The notes: generated by a model from the letters alone, not told the origin. Counted from the first letter of the stretch, positions 34,544 through 43,798 are shown. The stretch is DNA of 64,000 nt from Palsa-147 sp963771905 (GCA_963771905.1 CAVYVI010000014.1:496001-560000), one strand, 5' to 3'. Made by a program: numbers and translations.

Positions 34544-34921
34544 ATGATCAAATACTTAATGGTCGGAATCGGCGGAGCTCTCGGATCCATCTTGCGTTTC
34601 TGGGTCGGGGGATACATCAGCAACCGCTTGACCACGCGCTTTCCGTACGGGACCTTCGTCATCAACATAACGGCGTGCTTTTTGATCGGATTTGTCGTCA
34701 CGCTTTTGTCCGAAAAAGCGCATTGGAGCCCGAATTGGAGATATCTGATTCCGATCGGCTTCATCGGCGGATACAGCACCTTCTCCACGTTCGAGTACGA
34801 AACCTTTCGCGTATTCCAGGAAGGCGAATTTTTTATGGCCGCGCTGAACGTCGTCCTCAGCGTTGTCGTTGGCTGGGTCTCGGTCTGGCTCGGTGTCATT
34901 ACCGGAAGGACGATCGCGTGA
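34544..34921 (+). CDS. crcB: Fluoride ion channel/exporter CrcB (Fluc)
   Basis: A 125-residue four-helix membrane protein. Motifs: MVGIGGALGSILRFWVGGYI, PYGTFVINITACFLIGFVVT with the conserved Asn, and GFIGGYSTFSTFEYETFRVF, which carries the Phe-box TFSTF lining the fluoride pore. One gene of this length implies a dual-topology homodimer. It lowers cytoplasmic fluoride. The riboswitch upstream of the operon is the expected control element for this family. It follows the first dynamin by 32 bp. Confidence 0.95.
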   Translation: MIKYLMVGIGGALGSILRFWVGGYISNRLTTRFPYGTFVINITACFLIGFVVTLLSEKAHWSPNWRYLIPIGFIGGYSTFSTFEYETFRVFQEGEFFMAALNVVLSVVVGWVSVWLGVITGRTIA

Positions 34922-34997
34922 AATCAGGCATCAACATTCCAAGGTCGCCGATTGCAAGGATCGTTGGCGAACGCGGAATGCTGGATTAGGAGAGAAC

Positions 34998-35732
34998 ATG
35001 CTCACCGCCGGGCCGGCAAAAAAAGTCAGCATCTATGTTGGCGAAGACCATCAGTATCACGGGCACTCGCTCTACGCGGCGATCCTCGATTTTCTTTTTT
35101 ATCGCGGCGTCTCGGGAGCCAACGTCGTCCGTGGCATCGCTGGTTTTGGCGCCGACCATCATCTTCACACCACTCGCATACTGCGTCTCACCGAAAATCT
35201 CCCGATTAAAATCGAATTCATCGACACACCCGAAAAAGTCGCTGAGATTCTTCCGAAGCTTCAGGAAATGGTCGGCACCGGCCTGATCGAAATTCAGGAC
35301 ACCACTGTCGCCAAGCCTTCCGAACTGTCCTCGAAAAGCGCCGCGCGTCCCGCCGGCCTCGCTCTCAAAAGCGAAGGCAAAGCCAAGCTCATGCGCATTT
35401 ATATCGGCGAGAACGACAAATGGCATGGCAAGCCGCTCTACGAAGCTCTCCTCGAATGCATGCGCGCCAACGAGCTGGCTGGAGCGACGGTGTACAAGGG
35501 CATTCTCGGCTACGGCGCGAACCGCAGAATTCACCAGCAAAAAGCGCTCCAGCTCTCGCATGACCACCCCATGATGCTTTCCGTGATCGATACCGAGGAA
35601 AAACTCCGCAAATTCTCGCTGATCCTCGACGGCATGATCCAGCAGGGTCTCGTCGTGCTTTCCGACGTCGACATCATCAAGTACACCCACGACTATCAGG
35701 GCGAAGAACGAAGAAAGGAAGTGCGGCAATGA
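34998..35732 (+). CDS. Tandem DUF190 (PII-like fold) protein
   Basis: A 244-residue protein with two DUF190 repeats. The first (about 8-100) has VSIYVGEDHQYHGHSLYAAILDFLFYRGVSGANVVRGIAGFG; the second (about 130-225) has MRIYIGENDKWHGKPLYEALLECMRANELAGATVYKGILGYG. Between them lies a Ser/Ala-rich linker. DUF190 proteins have a PII-like trimeric fold and often sit beside crcB, where a regulatory or fluoride-channel-associated role has been suggested but not proven. ATG 34998 has AGGAGAGA upstream. The gene is 76 bp after crcB and overlaps the next DUF190 gene by 4 bp. Confidence 0.9.
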   Translation: MLTAGPAKKVSIYVGEDHQYHGHSLYAAILDFLFYRGVSGANVVRGIAGFGADHHLHTTRILRLTENLPIKIEFIDTPEKVAEILPKLQEMVGTGLIEIQDTTVAKPSELSSKSAARPAGLALKSEGKAKLMRIYIGENDKWHGKPLYEALLECMRANELAGATVYKGILGYGANRRIHQQKALQLSHDHPMMLSVIDTEEKLRKFSLILDGMIQQGLVVLSDVDIIKYTHDYQGEERRKEVRQ

Positions 35733-36079
35733 GACTCGAAGGCAAGGCCAAGATGCTCCGCATTCATTTCGGCGAGGACGACAAGTGGAAGGACAAGCCG
35801 CTCTATCGCGCCATCGTCGAAAAATGCCGCGAACTCGACATTGCTGGCGCGACGGTCCTGCGCGGAATAGCCGGCTACGGTGCCAGCACTCTCATCCGCC
35901 GCTCTCATCATCTTTCCTTTTCTCACGATGCTCCCGTCATGGTCAGCGTGATCGATTCTGAGGACAAAATTCAGAAGCTGCTTCCGTTTCTCGACGAAGT
36001 TGTGGACGAAGGCCTGATCGCCATGTCCGAAGTCGAAGTGATCAAGTACGTTCATCAGGAAGGCGTTCGCTCCGAATAG
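35729..36079 (+). CDS. DUF190 (PII-like fold) protein
   Basis: A 116-residue single DUF190 domain: LRIHFGEDDKWKDKPLYRAIVEKCRELDIAGATVLRGIAGYG, then SHDAPVMVSVIDSEDKIQKLLPFLDEVV. It overlaps the tandem DUF190 gene by ATGA, giving the operon three copies of the domain. The copies share the WHGKPLY/WKDKPLY-type motif, so they look like products of duplication; they may build a homo- or heterotrimer. Confidence 0.92.
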   Translation: MRLEGKAKMLRIHFGEDDKWKDKPLYRAIVEKCRELDIAGATVLRGIAGYGASTLIRRSHHLSFSHDAPVMVSVIDSEDKIQKLLPFLDEVVDEGLIAMSEVEVIKYVHQEGVRSE

Positions 36080-36133
36080 CGCGAATTTCCGCGAAATCGA
36101 GTCGCGCCGTTGCGAACAGCGCCAAGGATCGCG

Positions 36134-36940
36134 ATGGAATCATCCGAAACATTGCTCGGCCGCGCACAAGAGCTCCAGCGTCTTCGCGTGGCTGTGCGCA
36201 AACGTAAAAGCCAACTAATCTGGGGCCCTCCCGACTCAGGAAAAACTTCTCTGATCCAACACGCCATTGGCGAACTCCCCGAAAAAGAAAAGCGCAAATG
36301 CGTCTATTGGAGCGGCCCGGCCAGCGGGCGCCAATTGGTTTCTCATTTCATTCGCCAACTCTATCTTTCAGGTGACCCGCTCGTTCGAAAAAAAGTCCAT
36401 GCCGACCGCGCCGCCGAAGCCACTCTCAACCGTTGGATCAACCGTCAATCTCTTCTTCGCCTGCGCGGAGTTCTTTTTTCGGCGACGGAGCAAGGCGACT
36501 ATCTTTTCTTCTTGGATCATCTCCCGCCGCCGTCGCTCCGCCTCGCCCATTGGATGAAGGAAATCATGTACCGGTCGAAGACGCCCATTTACATGACGGG
36601 GCACGGTTATTCCATGGCAGAAATCGGATATGCGTGGAGCCTCTATTGGACCCACGAATATCGCATTCATGTGGAGCCTTTGACCGACGCGCCCGCGCGC
36701 GCCCTTCTCGAGCTCTGCATCCAAAAATTTGGCCTGACTTCGCTCGATCTTGAAGGCTTTCGCAAACAAATTCTCCATTTGAGCGGACACTTGCCGGGCT
36801 CGATCGTCAAAATGTGCGAACTCGCGGCCAATCCGCGCTACCGCTTCGGCGATCAAGTGAAAATTAAATTGGTCCACGTCGACTATCTCATGCGCGCCGC
36901 CCCGCATTTCGCCCCGCACGCGCCGGCTCTCGCTCCATGA
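36134..36940 (+). CDS. P-loop ATPase linked to dynamin pair
   Basis: A 268-residue AAA/STAND-like ATPase. Walker A is WGPPDSGKTSLI (about residues 31-42), and the Walker B-like strand is DYLFFLDHL. A later IYMTGHGY could be a sensor-like strand, and the C-terminal helices (LSGHLPGSIVKMCELA) resemble the lid domain of ORC/Cdc6-like ATPases. I do not recognise a named family. ATG 36134 has AAGGA 7 bases upstream. Its stop overlaps the second dynamin start by ATGA, so the two proteins are probably made in equal amounts and may interact. Confidence 0.8.
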   Translation: MESSETLLGRAQELQRLRVAVRKRKSQLIWGPPDSGKTSLIQHAIGELPEKEKRKCVYWSGPASGRQLVSHFIRQLYLSGDPLVRKKVHADRAAEATLNRWINRQSLLRLRGVLFSATEQGDYLFFLDHLPPPSLRLAHWMKEIMYRSKTPIYMTGHGYSMAEIGYAWSLYWTHEYRIHVEPLTDAPARALLELCIQKFGLTSLDLEGFRKQILHLSGHLPGSIVKMCELAANPRYRFGDQVKIKLVHVDYLMRAAPHFAPHAPALAP

Positions 36941-38694
36941 CTCCGCATCCTGACACTCGAGACGCACTCCCGCCGATCCACGTGGGAGACGCGCGGCTCC
37001 TTCGCCTTGCCGAAATCGCCGCTGAGTTTGACGCAGACCACATCGCACGGTCCGCGCGCTCCGTCGCCGAACGCGTTTCCGAAGGCCGCTTCTTCGTCGC
37101 CTGCGTCGGCCAATTCAAGCGCGGAAAATCGACGCTTCTCAACGCGCTCGTCGGCCGCGCCATCCTTCCCGCCGGCGTCGTTCCCATCACGAGCGTTCCC
37201 ACCATCCTCCGTTACGGCGCAAAACTTTCAGCGCGTCTCCGCCTCGGCGCTGAGGATTGGAGAGACATTCCGCTGAGCGCCGTCGAGGAATACGTTTCGG
37301 AAGAGAAAAATCCGGAAAACAAAAAGGGCGTTGTGGCTTTGGAAATTTTCGCGCCGAGCCCGCTTTTGGAAGATGGCATGTGTCTGGTCGACACGCCGGG
37401 GCTCGGTTCCGTGCACCTTGGCAACACCGCGGCGACGCAGGCCTTCATTCCTCACATCGACGCCGCGATCGTCGTGATCGGCGCCGATCCTCCGCTCTCC
37501 GGAGAGGAACTCCAACTCGTCGAAACAGTCGCCGAGGAAGTCCGCGATCTTTTGTTCGTATTGAATAAAGCGGATCGCACCAATGAACCCGACCGCGCTG
37601 CAGCCATCCGATTCGCTCGCCAGGTCCTCGAGAAACGGCTCGGCCGCGCCGTTCCGGAAATTCTTGAGGTCAGCGCTCTCGATCAGCTCGAAGGCCGCGC
37701 CGCGAATCGCGACTGGCCAAAATTCGTTCAGGCGCTCGAATTTCTCGTCCAGCAGTCCGGACGATCTTTGGTCCAGGAAGCCACCGAACGGGGCCTCCGC
37801 CGCGTCGCCGATCAAATTCTCGCCGTGATTCACGAGGAACGCGACGCGCTCGAGCGCCCACTCGAGGATTCCGAGCGCCGCATCGAAACGTTGCACGAGA
37901 CGCTCGAACAAGCCGAACAGACGATGCGAGAATTCGGCTATTTGCTCACCGCCGAGCAGCAGCGTCTCTCCGAATCTCTCGCCGAACGGCGAAACGAATT
38001 CTTGAATTCGGCGCGAGCCGCTGCGCGGAAAGAATTGGCGAGGCGTCTCCCCGGGCTCGAGCGTCGTCGCGGCGGGCCGCGATACCGCCGCGACGTGATG
38101 CACATGGTTCAGGAAGTTGCGCGGGACGAGCTCGCGCCATGGCTTGAACGCGAAGCGCAATATGCCGAGGACGCGTTCCGGAAAACAGCACAACGATTCG
38201 TTGAACTCGGAAACGATTTCCTGCATCGCCTCGCCGAAACCGGCGTGCCTGGACTCGACAATCTCCCTGATGAATTGTATTCGGAGCAAGGCTTGCGGGC
38301 CGAATCGCAATTCCATTTCCATCTGATCGAACGGATCGCTGCGCCTGCGTCGCCATTCGTCTTCGTTTCCGATCTCGTGCTCGGCGGATTGGGTTACCGT
38401 GGTGCGATTCTTGGCGGTGCGGAAGAATTTCTGGACCAGCTTCTCGAAGTGAATAGCTCCCGCGTGCAAAACGACGTCGACGATCGCGTGCGCGAAAGTC
38501 GTCGGCAACTCGAGTCCGACATCAAAATCCTTCTGCGCACAGCAATCTCAATTGCGGAACGAGCTTTGGCACACGCTCGCACGGCCCAAGCTGCGGGAAA
38601 CGGCGCCGTGGCCGCCGCGCTCGCCCGGCTCGACGCGTTCGCGCAAGAAATTCGCCGCTCCCGTCCCTCGGAAATTCCGCGCACGCGCGTCTGA
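36937..38694 (+). CDS. Bacterial dynamin-like GTPase (second of two)
   Basis: A 585-residue GTPase with the G domain near the N-terminus: P-loop VGQFKRGKSTLLNALVG (about 56-72), VVPITSVPTILRY (switch), G3 DTPGLGS (about 152) and G4 NKAD (about 210). A long helical region (about 280-560) includes the heptad-rich ERRIETLHETLEQAEQTMREF and a short hydrophobic FVSDLVLGGLGYRGAILGG, as in membrane-bending dynamins. It is shorter than the first dynamin and lacks its N-terminal helical region. It is the last gene of the 8-kb co-directional run; a STAS gene follows after 145 bp. Confidence 0.88.
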   Translation: MTPHPDTRDALPPIHVGDARLLRLAEIAAEFDADHIARSARSVAERVSEGRFFVACVGQFKRGKSTLLNALVGRAILPAGVVPITSVPTILRYGAKLSARLRLGAEDWRDIPLSAVEEYVSEEKNPENKKGVVALEIFAPSPLLEDGMCLVDTPGLGSVHLGNTAATQAFIPHIDAAIVVIGADPPLSGEELQLVETVAEEVRDLLFVLNKADRTNEPDRAAAIRFARQVLEKRLGRAVPEILEVSALDQLEGRAANRDWPKFVQALEFLVQQSGRSLVQEATERGLRRVADQILAVIHEERDALERPLEDSERRIETLHETLEQAEQTMREFGYLLTAEQQRLSESLAERRNEFLNSARAAARKELARRLPGLERRRGGPRYRRDVMHMVQEVARDELAPWLEREAQYAEDAFRKTAQRFVELGNDFLHRLAETGVPGLDNLPDELYSEQGLRAESQFHFHLIERIAAPASPFVFVSDLVLGGLGYRGAILGGAEEFLDQLLEVNSSRVQNDVDDRVRESRRQLESDIKILLRTAISIAERALAHARTAQAAGNGAVAAALARLDAFAQEIRRSRPSEIPRTRV

Positions 38695-38839
38695 CGCAAT
38701 TCCAAAAACACTCTCGCAATTTTCAGCGCCGCTCTCGCACCGCGCGTGAGAAACTTCTTGCCGTCGCCGCCCAAGCAAGATAAAGACGCGACAAACATTG
38801 GTTGACCGAGCCGATTCGCCTTGCTCGAGAGGAGCTACA

Positions 38840-39199
38840 ATGGCATCGAATCCCGCGGAAATTTCGGCGCACACTCTGATTTTGCATTCCAGCTCCGTCG
38901 AAGGCGCGACTGTAGTGCAATGCCGCGGCCGATTGACCACCGAAACGACCTCAATTTTGAAGGCCGAAGTCAAGATCATGATGCCGCACACCAAGCGCAT
39001 CATCCTGGACCTGAACGAGCTCGTTCGCATGGATAGCTCCGGGCTGGGCACGCTCGTGAGCCTGTACGTCTCGGCCAAATCTGCCGGCTGCGAACTTTCG
39101 CTGATCAACATGAGCAAACCGATCAGGGATCTCCTGGGACTCTCGCACTTGCTCACGGTGTTTGAATCTTGCGGGCGCTATGGCACAAAGGTTGGGTAG
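38840..39199 (+). CDS. STAS-domain anti-anti-sigma factor-like protein
   Basis: A 119-residue single STAS domain of the SpoIIAA/RsbV type: VVQCRGRLTTETTSILKAEV, then RIILDLNELVRMDSSGLGTLVSLYVSAKSAG, where the Ser of DSSGLG is the usual phosphorylation site. It probably works in a partner-switching cascade, but no anti-sigma kinase or sigma factor lies nearby. GAGGAGC stands 5 bases before ATG 38840. It is separated by 145 bp from the dynamin gene, so cotranscription with the fluoride operon is uncertain. Confidence 0.88.
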   Translation: MASNPAEISAHTLILHSSSVEGATVVQCRGRLTTETTSILKAEVKIMMPHTKRIILDLNELVRMDSSGLGTLVSLYVSAKSAGCELSLINMSKPIRDLLGLSHLLTVFESCGRYGTKVG

Positions 39200-39481
39200 T
39201 GCGTCCGAGCCGGCTGCACTCCGCCCGTGCATGCCGCGCGAAAATTTATAGTCCTGAGAGTACTCCATCGAGCTCGAACAACTTTGTTCTGGTGATTCGC
39301 TCGGAAGTGCATTATGGTGCCCAGGAATCCCCGAAATGATTGTGTGACCATGGCTGTCTATTCACTTTCTGCTTCAACCCTGCCTCTACTCCGGAAATCG
39401 CTGTTCAGATTAGTAATCCGCTCGCTTCTCCTTAATTTTCGCGCTCCAGCGCTCCGGCAGTTCTGCTCGAAGGGATTTCTC

Positions 39482-42400
39482 ATGACCCCAGCGTGGAAAC
39501 ACTCGTTCCTCGCTCTCGCAATTGTTTTCGTCATTCTGGCTTCGGGCAGTTTGATTCCGCCGGCGATGGCGCAGGCAAATGTGGAAGGACAATGGCAGAC
39601 GCTACCGACTCTGGCGCCGATCAATCCGATTCATCTCGCGATGCTGCACAACGGCCAAGTGCTCATTGTCTCGGGCTCCGGAAACGATTCGCTCGTTACG
39701 TACTATCAGGCGGGCGTTTGGAACCCGGCGACCGGCACGATAACGACGCAGCCCGTTACCTGGGACATGTTCTGCAACGGCATGATCATTCTTCCCGATG
39801 GCCGGCCGTTCATCATGGGTGGCACGCTGCAATACAATCCCTCATTTTTGGGCGTCGCACTCACCTCGGCGTACGATCCGGTAACAGGGGATTTCTACAA
39901 CCTCCAGTCCATGGCGCATGGGCGGTGGTATCCAACTGCGACCGTTCTCGGCAACGGCCAGGTGATGACTTTTTCTGGTTTGACGGAGACCGGTGAGACG
40001 AACACAGCCGTCGAGATTTATACGGTCGGCTCCGGTTGGAGCACGCAGTATACCGCGTCGTGGACCCCGCCGCTCTATCCACGAATGACTTTGCTTTCCA
40101 ATGGAAATGTTTTCTTTTCCGGCTCGACTCCCGAGGCCTGGACTTTCGATCCTGCGACGCAAGTTTGGACTACCGGGCCGTACACGAATTATGGCGGCAC
40201 ACGTACGTACGGCACGACCGTGTTGCTGCCGCTCTCGCCATCGAACAGCTATGCACCAAAGATCATGATCATGGGCGGCGGAAGCCCCGCAACGGCGACT
40301 ACCGAACTCATCAGCCCATTGGCCAGCAGCCCGTCATGGGCCTATGGCCCATCGATGTCACAGCCTCGTATCGAAATGAACGCGACGATTTTGCCCAGCG
40401 GAAACATTCTCGCCCTGGGCGGGTCGCAGATCGATGAAGATGGAACGACGGCAAGCCTCAACGCGGATCTTTACGATCCCTCGACGAACACGTTTAGCTC
40501 GGCCGGGGCAAATGTTTATCCGCGTCTCTATCACTCGAGCAGTATTTTGCTCCCGGATGCAACGGTCCTTCTCGTCGGCAGCAATCCCACTCGCGGCGTT
40601 TACGAAGAACACATGGAAATTTATTCGCCCGCGTATTTGTTCACTTCGAGCGGAAGCCTGGCGACGCGGCCGACGATCACGAGCGTCACTCCCGGCGTGA
40701 TCGGTTACGGCGCCACGTTTCAAGTGCAAACTCCGCAAGCTTCGACTATTTCTTCCGCGGTCTTAATGCGGCCCGGTGCCGTCACCCATGCATTCGATAT
40801 GGATCAGCGGCTCATCAATCTGTCGTACACCGTGGGCAGCGGCGTCCTCACTGTCACCGCGCCGCCGAATGGAAACGTCGCTCCTCCGGGCTATTACATG
40901 CTCTTCATACTGAACTCCTCCGGCGTTCCCTCGCTGGCCACGTTTGTTCAGCTCTCGGCCAAGCCGACCGATACTCCGCCAACGGGCTCGATCACGAGTC
41001 CGTCCTCGAATCCAACGATTGGCCCTGGACAGACAATCGATTTCGCGGGATCGGGCACGGCTCCCGACGGCTCGATCGCCGCCTACTCGTGGGTTTTCCC
41101 AGGTGGCAGTCCCGCTTCGAGCACTCTCGCGAATCCCGGCGCGGTCACGTACTCGACGCCGGGAACCTACGTCGCCTCGCTCACCGTAACCGACAACGAT
41201 GGTCTCACCGACCCGAGTCCGGAGACGCGGACCGTCACCGTTGTGCCCGATTTCTCTTTGTCCGTGGCGCCGTCGTCGCAAAGTGTGGCGCCTAAAAACA
41301 ACACAACCTATACGCTCAACATTACGCCGAATACGGGTTTCAGCGGAACGGTGAGTTTCAGCGTCGGGGGTTTGCCATCCGGAGCCACCGCCGTTCTAAA
41401 TCCGTCGACTGTCGTCGGATCCGGTTCGACGATTTTGACTGTCAGCACGACCAGCTCGACTCTCGCTGGCACGTATCCATTGTCGATCGCCGGCACGAGC
41501 GGAATCCTAAACCACACGGTCTCCACGACGCTGGACGTGATCACTTCCTCGGACACCACGGCGCCATCCGCTCCAACGAATCTCACGGCCACTGCTGCTT
41601 CGAGCACTCAGATCAATCTGACTTGGACCGCATCGACGGATAACGTTGGCGTGACCGGGTATCGCATCGATCGTTGCGAGGGAGCCAGTTGTTCGAGCTT
41701 CACGCAGGTCGGGAATTCGACTGCGACTTCGTTCAGCGACACCGGAGTTTTGCCTTCGACCAGCTACAGCTATGAGGTGCAAGCTTCGGACGCGGCCGGC
41801 AATCTCAGCACTTTCTCGAAGACGGCCAGCGCGACGACTCCGGCGACCCCGCCCGCCGCGGTCACTTTGGTCCAGCAAGCTGCCACAACCGCAGGCACGG
41901 GCGTCAATTCGGTTGTGCAAGACTTCCCCGGACCCAGCGTAAGTGGAAACCTCATCGTCGTCACCGTGAAATGGGGAGACCAGACGATTTCGGTTTCCTC
42001 TGTCACCGACAACAAGGACAATGCATACACTAGCGCCGTTGGACCCACCAACTGGAGCGGTACCGCGAAACGAGCGCAGAGCTTTTATGCGAAGAACATC
42101 ATTGGAGGCGGAGCTCCGATCGGCATTACCGTGAATCTCACCGGAGACGCCACGAGTTCCTTGCAGCTGTTCCAGGCGGAATATACGAATGCGGATATCA
42201 ATTCGCCCGTCGATGTGACTTCCGCAGCAGTCGGCACGGGCACGGCGATGAGCAGCGGCACAGCCACGACTACCTCGCCATACGAGCTGATCTACGGTAT
42301 TGCGTTTGAAGACAGCGGCGCCCCAACCGCGGGCGCGGGATTCGCGACGGTCACCTCCTTCAACGGAAATTTGTCCGAAGACAAGAACGTGGCGACGACC

Positions 42401-43702
42401 GGAGCGAATAGCGCGACAGCGACAAATAGCGCGAGCGCGAACTGGTTCATGCACATGGTCACGCTCAGATCGGAATCCAACGATACGCCGCCAACGGCTC
42501 CGACAAGTTTGACGGCCACGGCCGCTTCGAGCACACAGATCAATTTGAGCTGGACCGCCTCGACCGATAATGTCGGCGTCACGGGATATTACATTCAGCG
42601 CTGCGTGGGATCCGGCTGCACGAATTTTGCGCAGATCGCCGAAGTCTCGGGATCCACGACAATCTACGTCGACGCGAGCGTCGCGCCTTTGACCACCTAT
42701 ACCTATGAAGTGATTGCGACGGACGCCGCGGGCAATCTCAGCACTCCTTCCAATTCGGCCAGCGCAACCACTCCTGCCGACACGACGCCGCCGACGGCTC
42801 CGACGAATTTGACGGCCACGGCCGCTTCGAGCACGCAGATCAATTTAAGCTGGACCGCCTCGACGGATAACGTTGGCGTGACGGGATACAAGATCGATCG
42901 TTGTGAGGGAAGCGGCTGCACGAATTTCGCGCAAGTCGGGACTTCGACCACAACTTCGTACAGCGATACCGGCTTGCTCGCTTCGACGAGTTACGGTTAC
43001 GAAGTGCGAGCCACGGATGCGGCCGGCAATCTCGGCGCGTTTTCGAACGTGGCCAGCATGGCGACGTCGTCGACAGCTCCGCCGCCGGCCATCGCTTTGG
43101 TGCAGCACATCGAAGAGACCGCGGGCACGGGAATCAGCACAACGTCGCAAACTTTTTCCGCTGTGAGCACTTCCGGCGATCTCATCGTCGTGACCGTGAA
43201 GTGGGGCGATCAGACGCTTTCGGCTTCGGTCTCGGACAGCAAGGGCAACATGTATACGAGCGTCATCGGACCGACCAATTGGAGCGGTACGGCGAAGCGC
43301 GCGCAGACGTTCTACGCTAAAAATATCGCAGGAGGCGGCGCCGCGATTACCATCACCGCGACGCTCACGGGCACCGCGTCGAGCTCGCTGCAATTGTTCC
43401 AGTCCGAGTACGCCAACGCAAACACGGCAACGCCCGCGGATGTGTCTGCGTCGGCGACGGGCACCGGGACGTCGATGAGCAGCGGGACCGTCACGACGGC
43501 CCTTGCGAACGATTTGATCTATGGCGTTGCCTTTGAAGACGACGGAGTGGCGAGCGCTGGAACCGGATTTACGACGGTAAGCACGTTCCACGGAAACCTG
43601 GAAGAGCTCGAAAGCGCCGCGACCGCGGGAGCCTACAGCGCCACGGCGACAAATACGTTGAGCGCGAACTGGTTGATGCACCTCGTGGCGCTCCGGCACT
43701 AG
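39482..43702 (+). CDS. Secreted copper-radical-oxidase-like protein with PKD, Fn3 and duplicated modules
   Basis: A 1406-residue exported protein; signal peptide HSFLALAIVFVILASGSLIPPAMAQA (about 7-32). The kelch-like barrel (about 35-440) has galactose/glyoxal-oxidase active-site residues in place: Cys98 (WDMFCNGMIILPDG), Tyr150 (HGRWYPTATVL), Tyr350-His351 (PRLYHSSSILLPD) and His436 (VTHAFDMDQR). A GlxA-type C-terminal domain follows to about 500, with APPGYYMLF. Then come a PKD domain (about 500-590), an Ig-like region, three Fn3 domains (starts near DNA 41566, 42490 and 42790) and two copies of a ~200-residue module (DNA about 41865-42470 and 43090-43700). I infer oxidation of a carbohydrate or aldehyde with H2O2 release outside the cell; the tail suggests polysaccharide attachment. 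Confidence 0.85.
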   Translation: MTPAWKHSFLALAIVFVILASGSLIPPAMAQANVEGQWQTLPTLAPINPIHLAMLHNGQVLIVSGSGNDSLVTYYQAGVWNPATGTITTQPVTWDMFCNGMIILPDGRPFIMGGTLQYNPSFLGVALTSAYDPVTGDFYNLQSMAHGRWYPTATVLGNGQVMTFSGLTETGETNTAVEIYTVGSGWSTQYTASWTPPLYPRMTLLSNGNVFFSGSTPEAWTFDPATQVWTTGPYTNYGGTRTYGTTVLLPLSPSNSYAPKIMIMGGGSPATATTELISPLASSPSWAYGPSMSQPRIEMNATILPSGNILALGGSQIDEDGTTASLNADLYDPSTNTFSSAGANVYPRLYHSSSILLPDATVLLVGSNPTRGVYEEHMEIYSPAYLFTSSGSLATRPTITSVTPGVIGYGATFQVQTPQASTISSAVLMRPGAVTHAFDMDQRLINLSYTVGSGVLTVTAPPNGNVAPPGYYMLFILNSSGVPSLATFVQLSAKPTDTPPTGSITSPSSNPTIGPGQTIDFAGSGTAPDGSIAAYSWVFPGGSPASSTLANPGAVTYSTPGTYVASLTVTDNDGLTDPSPETRTVTVVPDFSLSVAPSSQSVAPKNNTTYTLNITPNTGFSGTVSFSVGGLPSGATAVLNPSTVVGSGSTILTVSTTSSTLAGTYPLSIAGTSGILNHTVSTTLDVITSSDTTAPSAPTNLTATAASSTQINLTWTASTDNVGVTGYRIDRCEGASCSSFTQVGNSTATSFSDTGVLPSTSYSYEVQASDAAGNLSTFSKTASATTPATPPAAVTLVQQAATTAGTGVNSVVQDFPGPSVSGNLIVVTVKWGDQTISVSSVTDNKDNAYTSAVGPTNWSGTAKRAQSFYAKNIIGGGAPIGITVNLTGDATSSLQLFQAEYTNADINSPVDVTSAAVGTGTAMSSGTATTTSPYELIYGIAFEDSGAPTAGAGFATVTSFNGNLSEDKNVATTGANSATATNSASANWFMHMVTLRSESNDTPPTAPTSLTATAASSTQINLSWTASTDNVGVTGYYIQRCVGSGCTNFAQIAEVSGSTTIYVDASVAPLTTYTYEVIATDAAGNLSTPSNSASATTPADTTPPTAPTNLTATAASSTQINLSWTASTDNVGVTGYKIDRCEGSGCTNFAQVGTSTTTSYSDTGLLASTSYGYEVRATDAAGNLGAFSNVASMATSSTAPPPAIALVQHIEETAGTGISTTSQTFSAVSTSGDLIVVTVKWGDQTLSASVSDSKGNMYTSVIGPTNWSGTAKRAQTFYAKNIAGGGAAITITATLTGTASSSLQLFQSEYANANTATPADVSASATGTGTSMSSGTVTTALANDLIYGVAFEDDGVASAGTGFTTVSTFHGNLEELESAATAGAYSATATNTLSANWLMHLVALRH
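41566..43700 (+). repeat. Internal DNA repeats inside the oxidase gene
   Basis: Three Fn3 repeats share the ACGGCCAC-GC-GCTTCGAGCAC core and a following block near GACGGATAACGTTGGCGTGAC. Two longer modules (about 41865-42470 and 43090-43700) share near-identical segments (for example AACTGGAGCGGTACCGCGAA versus AATTGGAGCGGTACGGCGAA). The arrangement Fn3-module-Fn3-Fn3-module indicates segmental duplication. Confidence 0.8.
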
Positions 43703-43798
43703 CCCCGAGAGCCGCTCCTTGAAAAATCAGCGCGGCAGCGCAGGCGGAACGGCGGCATCGCGTTCGCGCCGACATCGCCGCGTTGGCCGGGTATTCAT

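Noticed and set aside
38695..38839. An intrinsic terminator after the second dynamin gene
   Set aside because: Only an imperfect, short inverted repeat was seen, with no T-run, so the operon end could not be fixed.
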